Source: Apodospora peruviana (Eukaryota > Ascomycota > Sordariomycetes > Sordariales > Lasiosphaeriaceae). From it: a stretch of DNA of 64,000 nt. The DNA is taken from the NCBI GenBank assembly GCA_033439685.1, contig JAUEDM010000002.1, positions 2,914,001 to 2,978,000 on the forward strand, in the 5' to 3' direction. Position numbers and translations under genes: made by a program. Below the pieces are notes generated by a model. It did not search any database. It worked only from the letters and a program-made list of their open reading frames with translations, and had not been told where the DNA came from. Below are positions 1 through 13,300 of the stretch, one piece after another (positions within the stretch are counted from its first letter, which is position 1; each line of letters starts with the position of its first letter).

Positions 1-1770
1 TGATGTATTCAGATGAAAAAGGGAATGATATATGGGAAATGACACATGGATTTTAGTTTGGTGCTTGGGCAGTCCGTTGTTTCTCTGTGCGTGTGTTTTG
101 TTATTGTCTAGTTGGATCCGAGTGTCGGTTTACATGGTGGTGTGTCGAGATTTGGGGGGGTTTGTTTTCGAAGTTGAACAAGTTATGGCATCATCTCTTC
201 CTTCCGGTAGTTGAGTAAACAAGATGCGATCATTACACAGTCTTCCTTGGCGGAACTGTCAGTCAACCGAGATAGAAAAGTGTTGTTGTAGTTCCAACCC
301 CCATAGAGAAGTGGGCACGCACCGAGGTCAGTGACCAAACACAGCTGCTGGTTATTCCCTCCCTCACACGCTTTCTCGCACTTGCTGCGGGCTTATTGCT
401 CGCTGGGAGGGAACAGGAAAGGACGACCAAGGAAAGTAGGAAGGACACATGAACATACATTAAGTGGATGCCGGTTGCTCCCTCAAGGTCGACGACCATA
501 GGTCCCTCTCCCCCAAGCTCAATCACCTCTCTTCCATGTCAAGACACACCACAGGTAGGTGCTACCCACGTAGGATAGCCCCCGACCGTTCTTGGGGAGA
601 ACGGAACATCTCTTTATGAGGAAAGTCAGCCAGCCATGTCGGGGTCGACCGCGAGGAAAGTAGAGGTCGCTTCCGCCTTCATCATGCTGCATGGATGACG
701 CGAGGTACAGTACCTACTTCCATCAACCACCTACCTTACCCAAGTAGGTACAGTACTCATGTCCTTGCTGAGCAGTGCCCTCCACCTCTTTTATCTCTTT
801 CCGCACTGATCGCCACTGCCCAGATAAGTAGTGAGTCGCATTCCCATCCAGCGAACAGTTCCCATCCCCAATCCTAATCCCTATCCCGTGCGTCTCGCCA
901 ACTTTAAACATATCCATCAAATCACAAAATCTTGGATATTAAATATCAATAGTGTCGACCTGAATCAACTAAAGATAGACCAACTAGACCAGTGAGATCC
1001 TGGCTAGAAAAAAACAGGAACCAGGAACGGGAACGACTTTGCCGCCCTGTTTTTCCTCTCCCTACCCCCCCTTTCATTTCTCACGACGGACCAATCCCAT
1101 GGCGATATTGGACCTTTTACTCTCACCGCGTAACTCGCTTGCTTTTGCCCTCTCGCTCGTAATGAAAGTACATGTATGAGAATATACTGATATGATGGAT
1201 GGCACCACTCATACTTAGCCCCATATTCTTGAGGGTTTCACCTTGGTAGGAGATCTTGGTGAGTTGACTTACATACCTAGGTAGCTACGTAGGTCAACAA
1301 AACATCGAAATCCACAACCCTGACCCATGGGCCGGCAACGACAAGTTCCTGTACAAGAGACAACAGAGTACGGGTCTTTCCTTTCACCCTAACGCTATAG
1401 CCCGCCCCGACATGTACATGTCTGCTGTAAACTGTATTTCGACAATAGTCGGCAGCCCGACGAGAAGCTCTACCCGCCATTCTTCACGGTTTATTTCTTT
1501 TCACCGCAAGTACCTCAGGCAAGTATTATCAGTACCGTACTATAATCGTATAACCTAGGTATTAAGGGAGGGTACACCGCCAGGTCTCTGTACCTTACTT
1601 GGACGTTTAATGCTCGCTGTCTTCTCCATTTCAGTTATGCAGAAATACATAATACCTGGATGCGGGAACAACAGATATGTTATTAGCATGCCGGGAAACA
1701 CCTTTCAAGGTTCTAGCGCCTCGTCTCCTCTCCGTTGTTTTTTTATACTGCTCTTACCTCACCATTGTCA

Positions 1771-1804
1771 GGGAGAGGGAGGAGAGGGAGGAGAGGGAGG
1801 AGAG
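1771..1804. repeat. Purine-rich GGAGAG tandem repeat
   Basis: A nine-base unit of the form GGAGAGGGA is repeated about three times head to tail. It is a low-complexity tract in non-coding DNA. Confidence 0.8.
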
Positions 1805-4800
1805 TATGGCTATCCTAGTACTTGCTATCATCTCTCACCTCGGTATTTGTCATGAAAGAGGCACAGGCAAACACCACGCATACACTCTCATGCTTGCTGG
1901 CTCCATATCTAAGCGGTGAATCGTCAACAAGGAGTATACAGCATCACCCATCCTGTCGAGCATATAGGTAAACAGTTACTGTACGCAAGTATGTACCTTA
2001 TGGGGGAAAGGGGCCAGTCAAGAACAGATCCGAAGAGGGTATTTCTGTCGACCCTTCGTCCCGTCTGGCTCATCATCACCCACAAAGGTAGCGCAACAAG
2101 CAAGGACCGCCGAGATTCGGGTTTCTTATTTTCAATGCAAGTAAGGTAAGGTAGGTACTGTACCTAGCCACGTATGTATCACCATCCATCAAAACCACCA
2201 CCCCCCGTCGGGAAAGGTTTCCACCCAATCCCACCAGGACCACCATCACCACCACCACCACCACTGGCGGTAGCCAGAACATCGTCTGGGAGGTGAGGGG
2301 AAAGGAGGAGAGAGTGTGTGTTATGAGTGTACGTATCTCTGTGTGTATCTCTGTGTGCAGGGGGAGGCATGGACTCTAGGGATCTTCAAGCAAGACAAAA
2401 GTTAGCTGGTCATTACAAATACTGCAGTTATTCAGACGCACCTCCGCTTCTTTACGTGCCAGGTGTCGAAGCTCGCGCGAGAGACGGCGGCAAGTGAAGA
2501 TGTGGTAGAAAGGTGAACTTGTTCGTCTCCCTTTTCCCTTTACCTCTCGCGCCTCTTTTCTAACAAAAGTCCGTGCATGCGTTTACCATGTCTCACTATC
2601 AAACCCCAACCAAGTGGAGGTGGCGAACGTTTGGAGGAGTGCTATGGCCGGGCAGTCGAACTTCCGGCAGACGTCAAGGTCTTTATCGGTGACCAGTGAG
2701 CGAAAGGGGGCCGGGAATGCAGTAAGGCCACTGTACATGTATGTGTGTGGATGGCTTCTTGAGGAACCTGAACATGATTTTCCCTGGGAGAGGAGGTGGG
2801 CGAGCGACGGGGCCCGACAAGACAAGCAGCCCGAAGCTGTTGTCATCGATGCAGTCCGCGGTGAACCATCTCTTGAGGAGTGGACTTGCAGATCTCTCTC
2901 GATGGGCTTCGACCGTTTCTGTCAGCCGGGAACGGAAAACGGGTTGTGGGGCCAGTTGACCACCACAGCATCAAACTCTCAAGCCACGTCAGAGTGCTTG
3001 GGGCAGCAGCAGACCTGCCCTCTCAACGGGCGCCTTCCTGGCCCTCTCTCTCTCTCTCATTGCTCCATGGAAACTTGTCGATCTGGAGGTTTGACAGACG
3101 GCCAACCACAGGGCCTTTCCAGCTCACAAACGAAACCATTTGCTGTCACAGCTGCCATCTCAGCTGCCAACGGCCACGGAGTGATTTCCTTGAAAGGCAG
3201 AGGAGAGATACGGCTCGCTCAACCGGGTCCTTTCCTAGGGGTCCGGCCAGCCGGATCCAGACTCGCAAGATCTGACTATTGCAAATGTGCAAAGTCCGTA
3301 CCACCGGTAAACCCTGGGAAACGATGAATTCCTTACCTAGCAGCTGCCTAGGTAGCTCGCCAGCGACGGGAAGGCGTTTGCCTGCACAAGATTTGCTCGT
3401 ACGTGAACCAATGGCAGCCGCAGAAGACCAACACTCCAACGGCCGCTATCTCAGGGCAGAGATGGTCTTGCACGATTCTGATGAAGCCCGTGGGCTTGCT
3501 CCGGGAGCCAGGAACAATGTCTCACTTTGTGAGGTCGGGATAGGCTGGGCATGGCGTTTAGGCTTGAAGGCCGGAAAGGGGTTTCCTACGACCTACGGTC
3601 GAGAGGCAAGACGGAGACAGGTGGGACCAGCCGGCAAAGCGAATGGCAGTGTTATCAAGTAGGCTACATTAGGACATGTTGCAATGCATCGGATGAGGAG
3701 AGGAGCAAACGAGGAGCTGTTAACGGCCTCATCCTGGCCTGCATGGCATTTCGAAAGTGTCTTTGTTGGAGACTGTCAAGGCGGCTCAAGGGGGGTTTGA
3801 GCTGGACAGGGGTCCAGCAGTTTACCAAGGATCCAATAGACTGGTCAGAACGGTCGACTTGACGATGGCGGAATTGGTGGCGGAACCTTGGCGCATCGAC
3901 CAATTTGTGGCCCCTGGTTGTTTTGTTCATCCCCCTCCCCCCCTCCCCCCCAAAGACCCCCTTGCCCCGAAAAGAGGTTAATAACAATGGCGCCTCGATA
4001 TCATGTCCTCTTGTTTTGGGCCGTTGGACCAAGGCCAGAGATCTGCCATAAGGAGGGAATGACCGCTCATGATCTCCGCGAGGGCACCGGGCAATTAAGA
4101 GGATCGGTATATTTGACAATCGCAATCCGGCCGCCTGTGCTGTGCGCCATCCCACCTGAGGTGTCCCGGCATTCATGATTCCTGGACGCAGAGGTTTCTC
4201 ATACGTATATTTCGGCCTCGCATCATCAGACGGAGGAGATGGTGATGAGGTCTCGATGGCACCCTCGATGATATCAGCTACGTATCGTATTCCGCGTTTT
4301 CTATTTTGAGCAGCCGAAATTCACTTAGACTACGGTACGACATGTTACACGCGCATCTCCCCGTTCCGCACTTTTGGGTCCTTGCCAACCTGGAAGGTTC
4401 ATGTAGGGGAAACATGGTCGAGGAGGCTCCCAGGTTCAACGCGGCATCGTCTCGTTTCGCACTTGGTCACCTGTGTCTGGAGGGTTGCAACGAAGGCACT
4501 CAACGAGGAGAGGTGAATTCCGTGGGTGCATTCTGAGATTCTCCTCTCCACTGCAAATGCACCCTCGGCGGTGAGTGAGCCACTGTAATAGCCTCTGGCC
4601 AGGGCTGGGTCAGGTTGGTTGGTTGAATAGGGATTTCCAATTTGGGGCACCAAGGCGTTCAAGCCTCAGCTGAAGTTCGCTAGATTTCTCCAGGAAGGGT
4701 TAATTGCTTTGGTTTTGTCGCACGCAGGGGGGAGAAGGTACAGGGGGGAAACAGACAAAGATACGCCACACGAAGATCTGCTTCGCATGATTGGACGCCT

Positions 4801-7164
4801 CTTGACCCAGCGCTGTGTGACAACGGTTTTTTGCGTCAACGCCAAGGGCCTGGGCGGCGGATCGTTCCTGTTCTTGGGGTCCCAGGTCGCCGATTCGGGC
4901 TTTAGCCACATCGTGAAGGGGGGTGGTGCCCGAGCCGTTGGCAGGCCCCAGGCCCACGGCCAGGCGAACAGCTGGAGACCTTAAAGGTCCGGCTGTCAAG
5001 CGACCCGTCGCCCATCTCGAGATACATATGTCTCTCGGCTGGCACCTAACTGTCCCCTATCGGGCGTGCGGGCTTTCATGAGCGAGGCCCCGGGATCCGG
5101 GACTGGTGAACATCTCATCTTCTCACCACCTGTTGTTGTTGCTAGTCGTCCTGGCCTTGGCCGTGTCTCTGCACCCGTCACAGTTGCCCGCTTTTTTCTA
5201 GCCTCGCAAACTTGCTCACCTGGCAGGACACCTGGTAGCAGCAGGCGGGCGTGGAAAGGGAGGACGGAGACGTGTGGAGCGGTTATTCGCTCGAGGCCGC
5301 GACGTGCTGGAATCAAGGTAGGTGAGAAGCTGCCGGTGCTGGCGAATGGGATCTTGTGCCTCGGACGGGAAAATCATGCAGCTGTAACGCACAATCAGGC
5401 GTAGCTGGCAGCCAGTTTCCGACCCTGGTTCGTAGTGTAAAGGTCTGGACAAGCTGATGACATCAACTGTCTCGGCCTATCGCGGAATCGAGTTTCGGTC
5501 GATTCGTTGATTATGTACCGTAGAATGGTGTACAACTCAGTGAATTAGAGAGGTACCTAGATAAGCTACACCTCGCAGCCTTGCCGCCCAGGATCTCCAT
5601 GTCACTCATCGGAAAGGTTGTTGTTCAAGCAGATAAGAAGCCAAGTTTGTCTCGGGGCAAATGTTCGATCTTCGGGCCCGTGTTACCTTTTTGGTCCTTG
5701 CCGCTGCTTGGGGGCGGGACGCACAAGTTGGTTACCTACTGTTGCAAAAATGAGTGTCCAGGAATCCGGGGTCTGTGTGAGGCGAAAAGCTGTGCAGCAC
5801 GCTCCTCCTCGTCGCTCGGTTTGTTGCTCGTTCATCGGCTCATGTTTATGGATCATGTTTGTAGTCGTCGCTCTCCGCCCGCAGTTTTTTCGTCCTTGTC
5901 GGTACTCCGTACCGTACGGGACCAGCCTGTGCTGGTTACTTGTACTGTGTGCAGCCGTTGGGAGGTCAAGCGCCGTTGCGACCCCTGGGCTGATGCATTT
6001 AGCCGACCGGGATCCCAGGCGGACGGGTCACGTTGAAGCCACCCGTGGGGATCAGCACAAGCCAGCTCGCTGGGTTCGCTCTGGCCTGTCTTTCCAGGTT
6101 TGAAGCTTACGGAATACCTTGCGGAAATAATAAACCCCAGATCTCACGACCAGCCAGTCATGATGGCTCTCGTTGGCGAATCCAAACTCTTCACACCATC
6201 TTCCTTCTTCCCTTTCACCCTCTGTGCCCCACGAATATTAATAACTGCTTTTACATACTTTGTAGTGCCCGTCTCGAGCCACAGAGAAGCCGTAAGATGC
6301 GGGGTTCAGGCCGCGTACCAGACGGGATAAGAGTGACCGACAGACCTGAATGTATGACCAGGGCATCCACTTCCCAGGAGATGCCGGGTTCGATTCCATT
6401 TCATTCGACGGTTGGGAACAGAAAAGAAAGCATACTGCAGCAGACGGTAGCATCGTGATAAAACGATCCCTAGGTTGTCGTTTGTAAGGCCCCAAGGCCC
6501 CTACACGTGGGAGGTAAGTGTTTTAGTCGCTTACCTCGCCCTGTTAGTGTTAGCACGCCCACCTCCCCGGAAACCATAATCCCAATCTGTTATCCCCATC
6601 GCTCTCCCCGATGTGGGTTCTGGCCGCGACGGTCTCGCCCTCCAATCCCAATATCAGCCACATCTGCTATACTGGAATACTGTACATGCTGCCAATGGCC
6701 AGACTCGGCTGGGTTGACGATACACCAAACAAGTTTACGCGCCTCGCAGGCCTGGTAAACTTGCAGGTTGTAAGCCAAGACTTGGGGCTCACCACCGCAT
6801 CCCATTCTCAGCAGTTGTAATGATAAAAGCCGCGCGACCTGCTGTTTGGCGAGCTGGGAAATTCCGCCTCAAACCCTTGGCTATATCATGGCCCATTAAG
6901 ACATGCTCTTGCTCAGGTGCGCGTAACGATAAGGCTCTGGCAGGGATTTACCGACACGTTGTGGCCCGGGCATGATTGTGATGGCCACAGGTTGGTTTTT
7001 GTCTCTTGCGCTCAGTGCAAGCCTTGACCGTCGACAATGGCACGATTAACCGTAAACGTATCTTGATCCCATAACAAGCGGGTGGACCGACGATAATGGT
7101 GCTACCTACCTAGGTACCTTAGCATCGCCATCAGCGGACAAGGCAAGCCACTGGTGGTCGGCTG

Positions 7165-7196
7165 CCCTGACCCTGGCCCTGACCCTGACCCTGACC
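7165..7196. repeat. CCCTGA hexamer array
   Basis: About five head-to-tail copies of CCCTGA, one of them variant (CCCTGG). The unit differs by one base from the fungal telomere unit CCCTAA. It lies in the gene-free region upstream of the Myb gene. Confidence 0.85.
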
Positions 7197-7704
7197 GCTG
7201 CAGCGATCGTAAGTGGATCAAAGTAACAGGCACGAACCCAGCAAAAGTTTGGATTTTCCGTCCAATTAATTTTCAGCTGCCAATAATTCATAGTTAACTT
7301 TCTTTCGCTGTTTCCGCTTTCACGCATCGCACCTTACCCCAGGGCCTGAGGTGCCAGTGACAACCACCCCTCGGCAGACACTCGAAACCGAGAGAGACTG
7401 AGACTCTGAGAGAGAGCAAATGGGCTGTCAGCCGCGACTCTACAAATTGGCTCCTGTCGCTGATTGGACGACACGCTCACGTCCAATCTGTTGCAGGTTT
7501 TCTTGCTTGGGTCGATATATCTCGAACCCCAGATCCTTATTACTTGTTTTTATAGATATTTTGCTGATCTGATCTGCTATTACGACACACGGGATATTCA
7601 TCACACCCAATCTCTGGTGGTTACGACGCTGCGATCAATCCCCGTCATCCAAGCTAATGGAAAGCCAAGGCGATTCAACAAGGTTCCTTGCGCTGACACC
7701 AGCT

Positions 7705-7739
7705 TTGTTGTTGTTGTTGTTGTCGTCGTCGTCGTCGTC
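7705..7739. repeat. GTT/GTC trinucleotide microsatellite
   Basis: A compound microsatellite of GTT units switching to GTC units. It lies in non-coding DNA. Confidence 0.9.
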
Positions 7740-8895
7740 ATGGTTCTTCAGCTGGTTTGTGCATGTTTGGGCAGTCTTCATGCCCCCTCCCTGCCATGCC
7801 CGCCCACCTGGGTTTGCTCCCCCTGGTACCCGTGACTTGTGACTGACTGGCTGGATGGCGACGGGACAGGGCTTCGTAACAACAAGGAAATGATATTGAA
7901 TTATTGAAGTGCAGTGCCAGGTTGTCCTGCGGGGCATCTCCTGCAGGGCAGCTGTCAGACGTGCCATGGACAGGCCGCCGCCCACGTTTCTTCAGATCCC
8001 TCAAGCTTTGCCGTGCGATTGCTCCGTAGACACTGATGGTGCCAGTGGTGTTGTTTTGTTTGGTCAACAAAATCGTAAGTGCAATGCCCCCAAAGGTACC
8101 TAGTCTACCAAACCACAGCAACAACATGTCTACAACGGACAGGACCGTTGCCCCGGCCCATCGATGTCTTGATGTACGGTAACTAAGCCGACAGGAAACG
8201 CTCAGGACAAGTCCGGATCGTGGTTTGCGCCGTGGTTTCGGTCGTCGTTCAGAAACACATTCGTTGGTTTGAGCGGTCTTCCACCTCCAGGCCCGTTCGG
8301 GTTAGTGTCTGAACCGGAGCTTGCCCGATCGGACACTCTTTGGCCTACCTATGCATTACCTACTTTACCTACGCTATTACTCGGTACGGGGTACAGCGCT
8401 GACAGGGAGTCAGAGACGGACTACTGTACGCATCGAAGTGTGCGGGACACTCGGGCTACTGGTATTGGATCGAGGCCGCTTTGATATGGTACCTATGGTC
8501 TTTGCGCTCCACTGTCCAACCTCTCCACTGGTATCTACCAGACACGGGTCTACGGATCAAAATATCAAGTGGACCGACAACGGCTTCGAAGTCAACTTGA
8601 TTTCAGTTGGTTGGCTCCAGAAGAATCGACCAACGATTTTGGCTTCTCTGACCAAAGTCTACACCGATTCATGGCTTGGGCTTGTATCCGTACACGGAGT
8701 TCACCTGGAATCGGAAATTCTCTCGCCATGGCATTGTTGAAGGTTTTGGATTACAGGTACAGGTACCTTGCGGATTACAATGCACCAACCTGGAACGTTA
8801 GCACTCCATACGAACGTTTGGACGATTCAGTGTCCTCCGAGTCCTCGCCCTCAACCGGTTAGTCGACAAACGTGCCACCAGCCCAACAGGGCAAT

Positions 8896-8915
8896 CCCCC
8901 CCCCCCCCCCCCCCC
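8896..8915. repeat. Run of 20 C
   Basis: An uninterrupted homopolymer of 20 C lies about 490 bp upstream of the Myb start codon. Such runs are prone to length errors in sequencing and to length change in the cell. Confidence 0.9.
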
Positions 8916-9399
8916 GTTACAGCGGTATATTCAAAAAAGTATACAGGGGGGGCCCTTTCCCCTTCCAGGTTTGCTCGCTTCCAGCTTGAGATGGCTTGGA
9001 GGACCACTAAAGACTTGCCGAGCTGCCCACACCCCCAAAGACCTCCCAGTTGTCTTACAACTCATATAGATATCACGAACCCCTCCCAACCTTATCCACC
9101 CATCTCTGCCAACAACCCCCCTCCCCCCCTCCCCATCACGTTATTCGCCAATATTATCAACTCTTCACCACTGGCGTTTTTCTTAAAACCTTGCAGGCTA
9201 TCTTTCATATTGGGCTCGTTTCCTCCTGGTGACCCAGTGGTCGTCGGCCATATCTACTCAGCTACCTCCGCCGAGATCCCACGCCGGTTCTTGGTGTTTT
9301 GACCGGGGCTGCATGGTATCAGCTACGAGGGATGTTGTTCTTGGTTTCAGCACTCCCCATATAAGGACGGCCAGTCAGCAATTCCCATCACCCATCAGA

Positions 9400-10365
9400 A
9401 TGGGGAGCCACCAGCACAGGAGGGGACCGTGGTCACAGACCGAAGACAGCTACCTTATAGACTTGGTCCAGAATCAAAACGAGATGAACTGGGTAAGGGT
9501 ATCAGTTCTGCTCGGGACCAGGACAGCAAAGCAATGTCGGGAAAGGTACCACCAAAACCTGAAGTCCTCGCTCAACCACCAGCCCATCAGCCCGGAAGAG
9601 GGCCAACAGATTGAGAGGCTGGTCGATGTGCATGGAAAGAGGTGGGCAGAGATCGCCAGGATGCTTCCAGGACGCAGCGACAACGCCGTCAAAAACTATT
9701 GGAATGGAAGTCAAAACCGCCGGAAGCGACTGGAAAAACGGAAAGCAACCCATATTCGCCATGACGAACGAACCGAGTTGTCTCCCCACGGGAGGCCGAA
9801 CCTCTCGTGCCAGCGGCCCCTACCCATGCCATCGAGGCCACTATCGAGGCCACTACCGGCGCCGCTCATGGCCCAGGTCGGGACTCCTGGCTTGCATGAC
9901 AGCCGCTACGGAATAGAGACCCCCCTTTCGTCGCCATCAGCCTACTCCCCAGCCTCCGAGCTGGCCCCGTCTTTGATGTCGGATTGTGATTCGCACTACT
10001 CGACTTCGCCCACAACTTACAACATCAGGGCCCCCCAGATTGAGCTTCCGCCCTTCAAGCCGCTAGTTACGATCGAGACCAAATCATCTCTACCGTCTCT
10101 GAGCACCATGATGTATACTTCTCCTTCGTGCTCTGGCTCACCCGACCTCCCAAGGATCGAGTTCCTACGATTGCAAGATATGCACACACCAACCCCTTCA
10201 GACTATTTCCCAACAAATATGTCGAGTTTGCCTACAGTCCCGAGCTCTCCTGTTGGCGTTTCTCATCTACAGTCACGGCCTACACACGTTGGGCAACAGG
10301 AGGGTCGTCGTATCGCCGTTTCCGACCTTCTTTGCGCGGACCAGGGACCAGAACAACCGAGGTGA
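9400..10365 (+). CDS. flbD: R2R3-Myb transcription factor, FlbD/RCA-1 type
   Basis: A 321-residue single-exon gene. Two Myb/SANT repeats fill residues 8-105. The first has W11 and W31, with Tyr (Y50) in the third aromatic position, inside RERYHQNLK; the second has W82 and W101, inside NAVKNYWNGS. The opening HRRGPWSQTED and the phrase CRERYHQNL are hallmarks of Aspergillus FlbD and Neurospora RCA-1, nuclear regulators of conidiation and sexual development. The rest is Ser/Pro-rich and low in structure, ending with a hydrophobic patch (IAVSDLLC) near the C-terminus, as is usual for a fungal regulator tail. The frame is open further upstream to 9229, but the Met at 9400 directly precedes the first Myb repeat as in FlbD, and the length agrees with the family (about 310-320). 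It stands alone between two long gene-free regions. The family call is strong; its role in this organism is inferred. Confidence 0.88.
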   Translation: MGSHQHRRGPWSQTEDSYLIDLVQNQNEMNWVRVSVLLGTRTAKQCRERYHQNLKSSLNHQPISPEEGQQIERLVDVHGKRWAEIARMLPGRSDNAVKNYWNGSQNRRKRLEKRKATHIRHDERTELSPHGRPNLSCQRPLPMPSRPLSRPLPAPLMAQVGTPGLHDSRYGIETPLSSPSAYSPASELAPSLMSDCDSHYSTSPTTYNIRAPQIELPPFKPLVTIETKSSLPSLSTMMYTSPSCSGSPDLPRIEFLRLQDMHTPTPSDYFPTNMSSLPTVPSSPVGVSHLQSRPTHVGQQEGRRIAVSDLLCADQGPEQPR

Positions 10366-13300
10366 TTATCCAGAGTTTGTGGGAACGGTGCAACGGCTTG
10401 AGTGTTCAGAAGATGATGTACCCGAGGGGGGATAATAGGTGCCCTTTTCTGGGGCAAAGACTTCATGTAGATACCCTGCTTTTGTCTGCGGTTTTTCTCG
10501 GGAGGCGTTTTTTTCTTTTCCATAGAGGTTTCCTATCGCGAGGCAAAATGGTGCTTTATTCCTTCGAATGCCCGGGGTTTTCTTTCTACTGTTCTCTGTC
10601 ACGTTCATGTATCACGAAAGGATCAGTTGTCTGGGTGGAAACGATCTGAGTGGAAACCAGGCAGACAGCTCGACCGGCAATGACAGGGCTGGATAGGTGG
10701 TGTTTCAAAAAAACTTAATGGGCGAGCTGGACGGCGGCTTTCTCTCCATTTTGATGTCCTCTACTTCGGTACCATCGGTGTGTCGATGGATGGGCTGGCG
10801 GTTTCTTGTTTATGGACTGGGAGACAAACAGCGAACGCACTATGTAACCTACTTTATTTATGTAACCTAACAATGACGATACAGCGAAGATGATCTACAA
10901 CCTAATGAAGACCACACCTTCGTCTTCTACATAGAGATGGAATTGCAAGTCTCCAACTTGCACGGTGAGTCAGTCGGGGGCAAGTTAACGGGCTAGCACT
11001 TTTCTGGGTCTTGACCAGAGCGTGCTGGACAAACCTAAATCTGTCAACTGTTCAGCAGCAACAAATAGGTAGACAGTTCGGCCGGCCATCCAGCTCTCTT
11101 GGGGGGCTGGAGGGTTGTGGTATCCATATTTCTCAGTAGGTTCCAGTCAGTTGGCCGCCACCCTTCAGCTGGTCTCGGTCAAGGTACAGTACATGTGACC
11201 CCAAGTCGTTGTGATGAGGTCACCGAGAACAGATTTGGACAGATATCGTCCCCACGACTCAGATCAGACACAACCACTGGAAGATCGCAATACCCACCAC
11301 AGCCCAGATCGAGGTGTATTTCGGTGTTATCGGACGGATACCGTCAGCGGCACCACTGGAAACTTTGGAAAGACGGCCCGAAACAAAACCAATATGACAC
11401 GAAATGGGACAGAACTTGTTGCTTCTCGTTCTAGTTGGCAAGTTGGGTTAGGAAATGGAAAGGATTGTCACTTAGACCGGATTCTGCTTAGCCAAGCTTT
11501 GGTATGTCATGACATACAGAATTGGGCCGAAAGGCAAGACTACGCTACCGATGAGATAGACGAATAAGAGATCGGAAAGACAAAGGCAAATTCAAGATTT
11601 ACAGTGCTGGACAAGACGGGCCGGGAGTGGCCGGCCGCTTCACCACCACAGAGTTTGAATATGGAAGTGATCGTCGTTCGGTAGGTAGGTAGGCACCGTG
11701 AAGAGAGGAGAGACATTCGAGCCGTTTGAGAGCACAACCGTTGGGGAAAGATGGGGCTGACGGGAGAAGGGAAAAAGAACGATTTCACACTAGAACCGAA
11801 CAGAGGTTGGTGCACGGAATCGGTGAGATTTCGGACTGCGTCTGTGGAGAAAATATCCCGAAGACCCAAGAAAGACTGAGGAGACAAAACAGAAGTTCAT
11901 TTCGGGGGTAGTCAGTTATTGGGGAGGCAGTTTTAGTGTACGGGTAATCCGTACCGGCAGGAAGAAGCGCGATACGGAAACAAACGTTCAGATTACATGA
12001 CACAGCAAGATCGGCTCCACTACGCCGCCGCTCGTGGCCGTTTTCCATGCTTAATTCTCCAAGGAAAGAACGCGTTGAAGAGAGAGAAAGGAAATCGAAC
12101 TCCACTTTCCGACGATCAACGGCGGCGCCATCCCCCATGTCGTGTTTCTCGATTCCCACATCCGGCACCGACTGACCGTGATCGATTTACAGATTTCAGT
12201 TGTTCTATGATGGCCCACGAACGGGTTTACACCGGGTCAATCAACACCGCAACTACACCTATCGGCCTGCTCCTAGAAATATTCAAGCCATCAACACTCA
12301 ACATGAACGAACCACAACTACCTAGGCGACAGTACTGTACTGTAAGGGGGTGGACCGTGAAGGAGAAGGGGTTGCAATTGATTGCGCAAACGAACTGTTT
12401 GCTCGATACGTACACGATTGCAACGCTGCGCTGCAATCGCGGGAGGGAAAGAGGATCTCCCTCATCCCTGTTGCCGTCTCTTTCACCACTCGCGCGGAGC
12501 ATTTGTGCTGATGTTTGGCGTGCTCGTCGTTTTTTTTCTGTGGCACAGGCGCCAAAACCGAACTGGCGGATCAGGTTTCTTTTTGGAACCCAGTGGACAG
12601 CTGGGGGCAGGGGTACTGTAGTGGATGTTGTGGTGGGGACACACACCCAACCTGATTGATCGACGCAAACCATCACGGGCCCCAAAGATCCCGTTCGTGC
12701 CCGTTTCGACTTCTCCCCACTCTCTTCAGGTCTGTCCACGGTAGTCCCCGTAACGCTAACTGCTTCTCCTCCCCCAGTGTAACCTGACAATCCCACCCGC
12801 TGGGATCCGGCTGAGCTTTTTTTTTCTTTTTTTTTTTTTAAAAAGTATTCAAAAGACCACTAATCCTATCCGGGTCGTGAACGGGGGAGGTGAAGAACCA
12901 CACAGTGATCCACCACGATGGATGTACCTTACCCCAGCATCGCATCACTTCTTCTCGCTGCAACACCAACCAACGACATGGCGATCCACAATCCACATGG
13001 CTCGTTCACTCATCCCGCCCGCCGCACCACCTTTCTATGGAGCATGTTTGGGGGGAGGGGCAGTATCGGATTGCGTTCCTCGCCTCACGGTCGCAGGTAC
13101 GGACGGTCGTAATTACTGCGATCTTAGGTTGTGTCATTTTGCAAATTGATAACCATGCCGCCAGGCCAGGGACGTGAAGCCAGGGGCACACAGCCAAAGA
13201 CGGCACTTCCCGTATCTTCGACAAAGGAAAGGCAAGGTACGAGCCACTCCAACAAAGTGCCACTCGGGACGCCAGGTCGGCGACCTCGCGATGTTGTGCT

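Larger units (their letters stand above)
1..9399. other. Gene-free region upstream of the Myb regulator
   Basis: I find no reading frame with recognisable protein features on either strand over these 9.4 kb. The longest open frames (up to 237 codons near 2.6-3.3 kb) have no domain-like composition and overlap one another in several frames. The stretch holds simple repeats (GGAGAG-type near 1771-1804, CCA-type near 2239-2264, CCCTGA-type at 7165-7196, GTT/GTC at 7705-7739, a run of 20 C at 8896-8915) and many copies of a TACCTAGGTA-like palindrome, for example at 1274, 3333-3357, 5551 and 7103-7120. It may hold the long leader and control region of the Myb gene, or unrecognised non-coding RNA. 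Confidence 0.6.

Noticed and set aside
2614..3327. A 237-codon open frame on the plus strand
   Set aside because: Several frames are open over the same stretch on both strands, and the translation shows no hydrophobic core, domain or repeat pattern. It is likely to be chance in G+C-rich DNA.
6375..6400. A GGTTCGATTCC word like a tRNA B box
   Set aside because: The flanking bases do not form a T-arm stem or an acceptor stem, and no A box lies at the proper distance upstream.
11997..12796. Open frames of 220 (plus) and 189 (minus) codons
   Set aside because: They overlap on opposite strands, and neither translation looks like a protein family member or has splice-linked extensions.
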